Origin: Verrucomicrobiota bacterium
GTDB lineage: Bacteria > Verrucomicrobiota > Verrucomicrobiia > Chthoniobacterales > UBA10450
Direction of reading: 5' to 3'
Length of the DNA: 34,465 bases
Assembly: GCA_003221295.1 (NCBI GenBank)
Contig: QHRA01000206.1
Span: forward strand, 1 to 34,465
Under the pieces are notes generated by a model. The model did no database searches, was not told where the DNA came from, and was given only the letters and a program-made list of their open reading frames with translations. The stretch's first letter is position 1. The number at the start of each line of letters is the position of its first letter. Shown here piece by piece: positions 29,138 through 34,465 of this stretch. A program made the position numbers and the translations under genes.

Positions 29138-31612
29138 TTATGATGCCTTGCGGGACAAAGGCCCGTCACTTCCTCCAGCCCTCTGCTGCCACGGAATTAA
29201 TGTCGCAAGATCGACAGCAGATGTCGGCGAAGCCGTTTTATCGACCAGTTCTTTGGCGGCTGCTTTCAGTTCCGTCCATCGCGGCAACGGATAGGCGGGC
29301 GCAAGGACGATGTGGCGAAGTATGCTGCGCCACTCCACCAGAGCGCGTTCGATATCGCCGTGACGCAACAGGTCGTTGGTAAGCTTGTGTTTGGAGCGTG
29401 GATCAGCTACCAGCGCCCGCACCACTTCCGATGCGCCGGCACCGTACTGCACCGGCACACCTATACTTAGATAACCCGGATAATCGGCGCGGACGTAAAT
29501 CCGCTGACACAAAATGCCGAGCCGCCCGCCCATCGGCGAGTCCTCACCTGCGAAGCGCGGACCGGCACGAATATTGGCCAGATCGAAAACCAATTCGTCG
29601 ATCGGATAGGTTTCGTCTTCTAGCGCGACCGCTACCGCCAGACCTTCGCCGCCGTGGAAAAATGAGAAAATCATTCCCCGCCTCGTCGGCGTGCCGTCCG
29701 GTTCAACTAGTCCAAGGTGTCGCCACGCGTAAGTTGGCGAGTTCACGATCGCAACGGTTTTATCGTGCTCCAACTGATCGCACCCTCGACAAACGTCCGG
29801 CAGGTTCTCGCGCTCTGGCGGGTCGATTAACGCGTTGCCAGCCGAATCGATGTGGGCGTTGACCGGCACGTTGGCGTAATCGAGCCGGATGGAGATCAGC
29901 TTTCCGCACATGGTCCAGTCCACGATTGTGCCCGGCTTCACCAGATCTGGAAGACGCGCACGAACCTCGGTGTCGAAATCATTTGGTCCGACGACGCGAG
30001 CGCCGATTGCCTTCTTCAGCCATTTCGCCAATGCGACCTTTCCCGAAGCGAGCACCGTCGCGACTGGCAACTCGCGCCCATAATGGTTTTGCCCGCGCAG
30101 CCGGCAGAGATTTCCCGTGCCGACTCCATCGAGCATACGCGGCACGGTGAGCGCCCGCCGCCACCGATCGTTTTCGCGCACAAACGCGCGACCGAGCGTC
30201 ACACTTTCTGCCGCCGGTTTCGCTTCCCATTCTTCACGAGAATTCAGCATCTCGATCATTCCGCGCCGGACGAACCGTGCGCGCTCATCGGTCACCCAAA
30301 GTCCACACGGCCGCGGCCCGCTTTCGAGTGAGTGTTCGACGCCGAGCGGCACGCGTTGGACGCTGAACAATGAGTGGGTCAGTTCCACCGCCGCCGCGAA
30401 CGGTTGTTCGCCGCGCTGTTTGGCCGCATGCATCACGCTTATCAGACTGGGCCAATCTACCTGGGCTGCGCGTCTCAGTTGGCGCGCTTTTGTGTCGCTC
30501 AACCGCGGCAGATCGTTCGTGTAAAGCGCGTGACCGACTTCATCGAGACCACGGCGGCCGGCGCGACCAAACATCTGGAGAAGCTCGTCCGCTTCGACCT
30601 GGCGCTCGAAATTGCCGGCGAAATAACGTCGATCGGTCACGATCACCGAGCGCATCGAAAAATTGATCCCGGCGGCAAGTCCCATCGTCGCGACGACGAC
30701 GTTGAGTTGTCCCGCTTTGGCGAGCGATTCCACCACGCCGGCGCGCGCGGCGTAACTGAGTCCGCTGTGATGATACGCCACACGATTCCGCAACAGTTTC
30801 GTCAGGCTCTTCCCCGCGGTTGCTTCCTGGGCCGGGGTCAGTCGCAGCGGGTCGCGCACCGGTATGGCCGACGCGATGGCTTGCGCGATCTGTTCGGCAG
30901 CGGCGCGACGCGGCGCGAACACCAACACCGGAGCAAGGTCCGCGCGCATGGCGCGGCCAACCATGCGCGCCCAGAAAGATCCGCCCGTCCGGTCGAAGAC
31001 TGGCCGTGGCGAGCTCGGACTGCGCGACTGAACAAATTGGGAATCCGGCAAATTTCCGAGATCCGTTTCCTCCAGCGGCACCGGTCGCGTCTTATGTTCG
31101 ATGAGGACGGCGTCACGTCCGATGCGTTGCAGCCAGGCGACCACGTCGCGCGGGTTGGCCACGCTCCCGCTCAAAAAGAGCAACTGTGTTGCTTTCGGTG
31201 CGAGGGCGACGGCGAGCTCGTAATGCACGCCCCGCATGGGATCGCCCAGCATTTGAAATTCATCCATGACCAGGAGACCCGGGCCCTCGCCGCGGAGAAA
31301 CCGCCCGCGCTGCGTCTCGAGCGTCGCGACCACAACCTTCGCGCCGAGATTTAGCGCGACGTCACCCGTGGATATGCCGACATCCCAGCCGCGCGCGCGC
31401 CATTCCGATAATTTATCGTTAGCGAGTGCGCGGGTCGGGACGGTGAACACCGCCTGACTTTTCAGGCTCGGATAAAGCAGCTCGAAGATGTAAGTCTTGC
31501 CCGATCCTGTCGGCGCCTGCACCACTACGTCTTTTCTCTGTTGCAACGCGCGCACGGCCTCCTGTTGCCACAGATCGGGAATAACCAACCCCGCGCCAAA
31601 CCCGGGAATCAT
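29138..31612 (-). CDS. Ski2/Mtr4-like superfamily II helicase
   Basis: 824 residues from the ATG at 31612; a longer frame to 31735 overlaps dispersed repeat copy C and is probably not translated. Helicase core: Q-x-x-A-V near the N-terminus, motif I A-P-T-G-S-G-K-T, motif Ia P-T-R-A-L-A, motif II D-E-F-Q in place of DExH, motif III S-G-S-V-A (S-A-T type), and in domain 2 V-A-T-M-G-L-A-A-G-I-N and Q-M-F-G-R-A-G-R-R-G. The C-terminal ~400 residues have no motif I know, apart from a C-x2-C near the sequence D-V-C-R-G-C-D. It probably unwinds structured RNA or DNA-RNA hybrids with ATP in the cytoplasm. The DEFQ box is typical of a bacterial subgroup and is not a defect. Confidence 0.85.
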   Translation of the reverse strand: MIPGFGAGLVIPDLWQQEAVRALQQRKDVVVQAPTGSGKTYIFELLYPSLKSQAVFTVPTRALANDKLSEWRARGWDVGISTGDVALNLGAKVVVATLETQRGRFLRGEGPGLLVMDEFQMLGDPMRGVHYELAVALAPKATQLLFLSGSVANPRDVVAWLQRIGRDAVLIEHKTRPVPLEETDLGNLPDSQFVQSRSPSSPRPVFDRTGGSFWARMVGRAMRADLAPVLVFAPRRAAAEQIAQAIASAIPVRDPLRLTPAQEATAGKSLTKLLRNRVAYHHSGLSYAARAGVVESLAKAGQLNVVVATMGLAAGINFSMRSVIVTDRRYFAGNFERQVEADELLQMFGRAGRRGLDEVGHALYTNDLPRLSDTKARQLRRAAQVDWPSLISVMHAAKQRGEQPFAAAVELTHSLFSVQRVPLGVEHSLESGPRPCGLWVTDERARFVRRGMIEMLNSREEWEAKPAAESVTLGRAFVRENDRWRRALTVPRMLDGVGTGNLCRLRGQNHYGRELPVATVLASGKVALAKWLKKAIGARVVGPNDFDTEVRARLPDLVKPGTIVDWTMCGKLISIRLDYANVPVNAHIDSAGNALIDPPERENLPDVCRGCDQLEHDKTVAIVNSPTYAWRHLGLVEPDGTPTRRGMIFSFFHGGEGLAVAVALEDETYPIDELVFDLANIRAGPRFAGEDSPMGGRLGILCQRIYVRADYPGYLSIGVPVQYGAGASEVVRALVADPRSKHKLTNDLLRHGDIERALVEWRSILRHIVLAPAYPLPRWTELKAAAKELVDKTASPTSAVDLATLIPWQQRAGGSDGPLSRKAS

Positions 31613-31976
31613 TTCTGGAAGATGTTTGCAGTGTGGCCTGCTTGCAATGGAGCTGATGGGATCAGCGACATAGAACGCGTCGCGAGTGAGGGAATGGAGG
31701 GTTTGGGCAAAGCGACATAGAAGGTAAAGCTGCAAGGATAGCAGCGAGCGAGTGCGGGCAACGAGCGAGTTTCAATCGCGCGGGTAGACGGCAACGCAGC
31801 TAGGTAGCTGGCGCAAGGTCGCCGCGGCGACCGAGTGATCAACGTAAAGCAGTCAAGTTGGGGAACGAGCGAGTTTCAAAAGGGCGTCGCTTTGCTCTGG
31901 ATTTCCTCGCCAGGAAACGTATCTCCTCAAATTGCTCTGGGAACGCCGGAGAAGGATCATGGCTGAAACCAAACTC
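31613..31976. other. Repeat-rich gap without a supported gene
   Basis: It holds a CGCGACGCGTTCT block (minus, near 31666-31680) resembling the decarboxylase promoter, dispersed repeat copy C (31713-31776), a palindrome GGTCGCCGCGGCGACC (31817-31832), CAGCTAGGTAGCTG just before it, and a partial tail of the dispersed repeat (31853-31878). Frames here read across repeats and are not convincing. Confidence 0.6.
31713..31776 (+). repeat. Dispersed ~65-85-bp repeat, copy C
   Basis: It contains TAGAAGGTAAAGCTGCAAGG, then AGCAGCGAGCGAGTGCGGG and GAGCGAGTTTCAATCG. A truncated extra tail, GGGAACGAGCGAGTTTCAAA, occurs at 31857-31876. Confidence 0.7.
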
Positions 31977-33029
31977 CTACTCGGCTTTGTCTTCGCTGAC
32001 CGCGACGATTTGGAGATTGTCGCCGACCCGTTCCAGAACAAGTGTCTTGTTAATCGTGCCGGACGAATATGTCGCGCCGTTGCGTAACTCGTAGCGGAGC
32101 GGAAACGTCACCCGTATACGCTTCCGGTGCTTCGGCTCGATCGTGATATTGCCGGCGAACCAAAAACGCCGATCCGGCCAGCGTGCCGCGTAGCCCCGCA
32201 AATCATTGCGGATTTTTTCGCGATCCATCACGCCTTGGTCGTAATACTTGACGCGATCCGCAAAGAACTCCGCCTCCGAGCCGACGTTCGGATCCAGCCC
32301 GGCGAGCACAAATGCGCCTACATAATCGCGCAGCTGTTCAGTGCTGATGGCACCATCTTCCGAAGAACCGGAAGCTGCAGCCGGTGCCTCTGACACCGCT
32401 TCCGTGGTTTCTAACGAGGTTCGCCCTGTTGCCGGCGCCCCTGACGCCGCTTCCGTTTCTTCCGAGCCTGTAAGCGGCGGCCCTGAGGCCGGTTCTGTGA
32501 TCTCTGACGAGGTTCGCGCTCTAGCCGCTGGTGCTGACACCGGTCTCGTCCCTTTCGAGCCTGCAGGCGGCGGCCCAGAGGTCGATTCGGTGGTCTCTGG
32601 CGCGGTTCGCGCTGTGGCCTGCCGTACGGCTGGCGCAGACCGCGGCTGCGTTTCTATGGTGTTTTCTGTTTCCTCGGCGCCTGGCGATGATGTCTTTCGC
32701 GCCTCCGCTGACTTTTTGTGCTCGCCTCTTCGTAATCGCCGCCACGTCTCGGAATTTTGCTCGGCATCGGCTGCGCTTGGGCCAACCGCGGGCTTGGCGC
32801 CGAGCGCCTCGCTAGTCTCCACATCAAGCTGCCCGCTGATGGGCAATCCTTTGCGAATCTGGTAACGCGTCAGCGCTGCTGACAGATCGGCGCTATATGC
32901 GCCATCAATCTCGCCCGAGTAAAAACCACTGTCGCGCAATTTCTCCTGCACCCCCCGCACATTCTCGTCGGCGCAGACCGATCCGGCGAGCACAAGGCCA
33001 GCCGCGACCGCGAAAAAAACAAAACGCAT
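31977..33029 (-). CDS. Secreted peptidoglycan-binding-domain protein with long Ser/Thr/Pro/Glu linker
   Basis: 350 residues from the ATG at 33029. Signal peptide: M-R-F-V-F-F-A-V-A-A-G-L-V-L-A-G-S-V-C-A, cleaved before D-E. A peptidoglycan-binding_1 domain follows (about 24-75): V-Q-E-K-L-R-D-S-G-F-Y-S-G-E-I-D-G-A-Y-S and A-L-T-R-Y-Q-I-R-K-G-L-P. Residues ~80-225 form a low-complexity linker with degenerate repeats (T-E-x-x-S-G-P-P-x-x-G-S). The C-terminal ~120 residues form a compact domain: Y-V-G-A-F-V-L-A-G-L, F-F-A-D-R-V-K-Y-Y-D-Q-G, then a beta-rich end resembling NTF2/SnoaL-like folds. TATAAT stands at 33044-33039, nine bases before the ATG, so the transcript is nearly leaderless. Envelope attachment is the likely role. 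Confidence 0.8.
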   Translation of the reverse strand: MRFVFFAVAAGLVLAGSVCADENVRGVQEKLRDSGFYSGEIDGAYSADLSAALTRYQIRKGLPISGQLDVETSEALGAKPAVGPSAADAEQNSETWRRLRRGEHKKSAEARKTSSPGAEETENTIETQPRSAPAVRQATARTAPETTESTSGPPPAGSKGTRPVSAPAARARTSSEITEPASGPPLTGSEETEAASGAPATGRTSLETTEAVSEAPAAASGSSEDGAISTEQLRDYVGAFVLAGLDPNVGSEAEFFADRVKYYDQGVMDREKIRNDLRGYAARWPDRRFWFAGNITIEPKHRKRIRVTFPLRYELRNGATYSSGTINKTLVLERVGDNLQIVAVSEDKAE

Positions 33030-33083
33030 CGTCACATCATTATATCGAACGCCAAACGCTGACTGCTCTTGGAAAGAAATGGC

Positions 33084-33131
33084 CTAGGAAGCCAGGAAAT
33101 GAAGAACAACTAATGAGGAAATCAGGAATTA
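33084..33131. repeat. Word-repeat spacer with TTCCTGATTTCC-type units
   Basis: The plus strand reads CTAGGAAGCCAGGAAATGAA then GAGGAAATCAGGAATT. Its complement has TTCCTGATTTCCTCATTAG and TTCATTTCCTGGCTTCC. The words echo GATTCCTGGTTTCCTGATTA near 27147. It resembles the spacers at 998, 6183 and 33858 in style. Confidence 0.45.
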
Positions 33132-33213
33132 CTGTCATCTGACCTGTGTCCTCCTTGGCTCGCGGTAGCCTGGGCGAAGGCATCTGTCCTCTGTTAAATC
33201 CGCCCTTTTGTGG

Positions 33214-33224
33214 TATAGTCTTCA
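33214..33224 (+). promoter_or_regulatory. -10 box five bases before the ATG of the 118-codon gene
   Basis: TATAGT (33214-33219), CTTCA, then ATG at 33225. It matches the arrangement at 23935 exactly. No Shine-Dalgarno sequence is present. Confidence 0.6.
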
Positions 33225-33581
33225 ATGTCTAAGTCCGTTAGCGCTTCTTTTTCACGTCGGATGCCCGACAACGTAACCGAGGAATTGGTGGCCGTGCTTT
33301 CGTCCCGGGCCTCGTTTGAATTCAAACCTTTGTTCGACATCATCCTGCTCAATCTTCGGGAACGAAACGCTGCCAGCGGCGGCGAAGAAATGCTGCGATT
33401 GCGCGTTTATGAAAAGCTTCAGGGCCTGGTCGGTCAGGGCGCGGTCAATCGAACGATCACCGGGACCACGAAAAAATATAAAGGCGTCGCCCCGCGCATG
33501 CGCGGACTCAAAGCGGAGATGAAACTCTTGCGCGCTGACTGGGCTAAAAAACTTCGGGCCAAAGCTGCGGCGCAACATTGA
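33225..33581 (+). CDS. Unknown basic protein, paralogue 2 of a two-copy family
   Basis: 118 residues, closely related to the product at 23946, including R-E-R-N-A-A-S-G-G-E-E-M-L-R-L-R and G-A-V-N-R-T-I-T-G-T-T-K-K-Y-K-G-V-A without change. Differences cluster at the N-terminal dozen residues and in the basic tail (L-R-A-D-W-A-K-K-L-R-A-K-A-A-A). The two genes share promoter layout and start, so both appear functional. No known family is recognised. A possible winged-helix-like segment (Y-E-K-L-Q-G-L-V-G-Q-G-A-V-N-R) is inferred. Ten bases after its stop lies a cupin gene fragment on the other strand. Confidence 0.75.
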   Translation: MSKSVSASFSRRMPDNVTEELVAVLSSRASFEFKPLFDIILLNLRERNAASGGEEMLRLRVYEKLQGLVGQGAVNRTITGTTKKYKGVAPRMRGLKAEMKLLRADWAKKLRAKAAAQH

Positions 33582-33590
33582 CTTCCTTGG

Positions 33591-33659
33591 CTTGCCGTTC
33601 GCAACCGTCCGGCGTGTGATGCCGGGGCAAATCTCAATCGGCGGATTTTCTCGTTTCGT
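33591..33659 (-). pseudogene. 5' fragment of a cupin gene, paralogous to the cupin at 15402-15752
   Basis: The minus strand encodes K-R-E-N-P-P-I-E-I-C-P-G-I-T-R-R-T-V-A-N-G-K, against K-R-E-N-P-T-I-E-L-C-P-G-I-T-R-R-T-V-A-H-G-K in the intact cupin. The codon in the place of the second ATG is ACG, and the homology stops after Lys, ten bases from the 3' end of the 118-codon gene. No cupin barrel remains. It is clearly a remnant. Confidence 0.75.
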
Positions 33660-33663
33660 TTCT

Positions 33664-33768
33664 CAGAATCCTACGCCGGGAGTATATCCGTCGGGTTTCG
33701 CCGCCGAAGGCAGCCAGGAAAAATACGAACAGTTCTTCCAGCAATTCAACGACGCCATGCACAAGTAG
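33664..33768 (+). pseudogene. C-terminal tail fragment of an unidentified gene
   Basis: One frame encodes N-P-T-P-G-V-Y-P-S-G-F-A-A-E-G, then S-Q-E-K-Y-E-Q-F-F-Q-Q-F-N-D-A-M-H-K and a stop. Its codon pattern looks like a real protein end, yet no start or upstream domain exists before it; the upstream bases belong to the cupin remnant. I do not recognise the parent family. Confidence 0.4.
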
Positions 33769-33857
33769 AAGCCTCGAGCGTTTGTTAAGAAAAGGCCGGC
33801 GCTTGCAGGTAAATCGCAGGAAGAAGCCTGAATTAATCAGCACCGGTCGCACTCTTC

Positions 33858-33895
33858 GATTGGACGTCCGGCGTTGGGCGTTCGACGTTCGACCT
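33858..33895. repeat. Word-repeat spacer with GCGTTGGGC/TTCGACGTTCGAC units
   Basis: The stretch just before the ABC-F start reads GATTGGACGTCCGGCGTTGG and then GCGTTCGACGTTCGACC, successive variants of a 7-9-base word. It ends five bases before the ATG, where a Shine-Dalgarno site would be expected, and none is visible. Confidence 0.5.
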
Positions 33896-33899
33896 TCCT

Positions 33900-34465
33900 A
33901 TGGCAGAGACGTCAGCCGCAGTCATCGCGAGCGCGAACAATCTTTCCGTCAAGTACGGCTCTCAGGTCGTCCTCGACGGCGCGACGATTGCCTTCACCGA
34001 AGGCGAACACATTGGGCTTGTCGGCCGCAACGGCTCGGGCAAATCGACCTTCCTCCAGATCGCGGCGGGCGTGGCGCAAGCCGATTCAGGTGAATTCACA
34101 CGCCGGCGTGATCTCGTCACCGGCTATATGCCACAAATCTCCGGCTTGAACGAGGCGGCCACGGTCCATGCGAACATTCTCAGCGGCGCGCAGCGGATTC
34201 TCGACCTCATCGCCGAATACGAACGTGTCCCGGGCGACAGCCCGCTCAGCGCCACGCTCCTCGACCAGATTGGCGAGGCCGACGGTTGGAATCTGGAACA
34301 TCGGATCAACTCGCTCATCACGAATCTGCACGCTCCCGAATCCGATCGCATCGTGAGCACGCTTTCCGGCGGGGAAAGACGCCGCGTCGCACTTTGCCGG
34401 GCGGTTCTCGCGCGTCCCGATTTTCTGATTCTCGACGAACCGACCAACCATCTCGATACCGGCTC
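33900..34465 (+). CDS. ABC-F family ATPase (Uup/EttA-like), N-terminal part (partial at right edge)
   Basis: The first 188 codons are visible from ATG 33900. Walker A G-R-N-G-S-G-K-S-T near 47-55, the signature L-S-G-G-E-R-R-R near 160-167 and Walker B F-L-I-L-D-E-P-T-N-H-L-D-T near 177-188 are complete for the first ABC domain. No transmembrane segments appear. ABC-F proteins have two such domains and act in the cytoplasm on ribosomes (translation factors, antibiotic protection) or, for Uup, are linked to DNA and ribosome metabolism. The second domain lies beyond the window. The D-E-P-T-N-H-L-D motif is characteristic of ABC-F proteins. Confidence 0.9.
   Translation, partial: MAETSAAVIASANNLSVKYGSQVVLDGATIAFTEGEHIGLVGRNGSGKSTFLQIAAGVAQADSGEFTRRRDLVTGYMPQISGLNEAATVHANILSGAQRILDLIAEYERVPGDSPLSATLLDQIGEADGWNLEHRINSLITNLHAPESDRIVSTLSGGERRRVALCRAVLARPDFLILDEPTNHLDTG

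Noticed and set aside
30374-31354. 326-codon ORF on the plus strand
   Set aside because: It lies fully antisense to the helicase gene, is Arg/His-rich in the way of GC-rich shadow frames, and has no motif.
31613-31735. 41-codon N-terminal extension of the helicase
   Set aside because: It reads through dispersed repeat copy C and a promoter-like block, and the helicase fold is complete from the ATG at 31612.
31741-31780. GTTTCAATC-like ends in the dispersed repeat, reminiscent of CRISPR repeats
   Set aside because: There is no regular repeat-spacer array and no cas gene; the three copies are kilobases apart.
1-34465. tRNA, rRNA, riboswitch or transposase genes
   Set aside because: None could be supported: no tRNA-like T-arm/acceptor pairing, no rRNA motif and no DDE, tyrosine or HUH transposase frame was seen by eye. 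A tRNAscan and Rfam search would be decisive.

Overview
The window (34,465 bp, moderately GC-rich) looks like a chromosomal segment of a Verrucomicrobiota bacterium, most likely the soil Spartobacteria/Chthoniobacterales type. This is an inference from gene content (RsmA-Nudix fusion, AP2-like small protein, many secreted PRC-barrel and DUF1579 proteins) and from the dense short interspersed repeats between genes. No 16S rRNA, tRNA, CRISPR array, transposase or prophage was seen. Both ends cut through genes: a sulfite-reductase-type flavoprotein on the left and an ABC-F ATPase on the right.

Layout. 1-8.9 kb is mostly core housekeeping: cysJ-like reductase (partial), sufT, rplI-dnaB (touching ORFs behind one promoter), transketolase (opposite strand), a DUF697 protein with a degenerate GTPase fold, and an rsmA-Nudix fusion. 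8.8-12.2 kb holds a small AP2-like protein, an L,D-transpeptidase whose signal peptide lies in another frame, a secreted PRC-barrel protein and an MFS carrier. 12.2-23.6 kb holds an Aas-like acyltransferase/acyl ligase divergent from the MFS carrier (a possible lysophospholipid-recycling pair), a YciI-like protein, secreted small proteins, a cupin, an acyltransferase-3 membrane protein, a PLP decarboxylase, a second DUF697 protein, a tripeptidyl-aminopeptidase-like lipoprotein, an isoprenylcysteine-type methyltransferase and an apparently exported MDR-family reductase.

23.6-34 kb is clearly accessory. Two paralogous 117/118-codon genes of unknown function (23946 and 33225) each have a -10 box five bases before the ATG. 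Each is followed directly by a fragment of another gene: a beta-lactamase-type tail at 24296 and the 5' end of a cupin at 33591, whose intact homologue is at 15402-15752. A 69-bp block at 27502-27570 repeats the promoter and first nine codons of the decarboxylase at 19220. Between these lie an envelope-type cluster (two related genes plus a double PRC-barrel protein), a DUF2892 protein, a phospholipase-D-like protein, a Ski2-type helicase and a secreted peptidoglycan-binding protein.

The most unusual part is the repeat content. It includes (1) REP-like hairpins, most headed by GTAG, with differing stems but the same geometry; (2) an ~65-85-bp dispersed repeat in three copies; (3) intergenic spacers built from reiterated 7-10-base words just upstream of genes; and (4) twin palindromes around a 70-codon ORF. 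No REP-associated (RAYT) transposase is in the window. The gene fragments beside these repeats suggest repeat-driven rearrangement.
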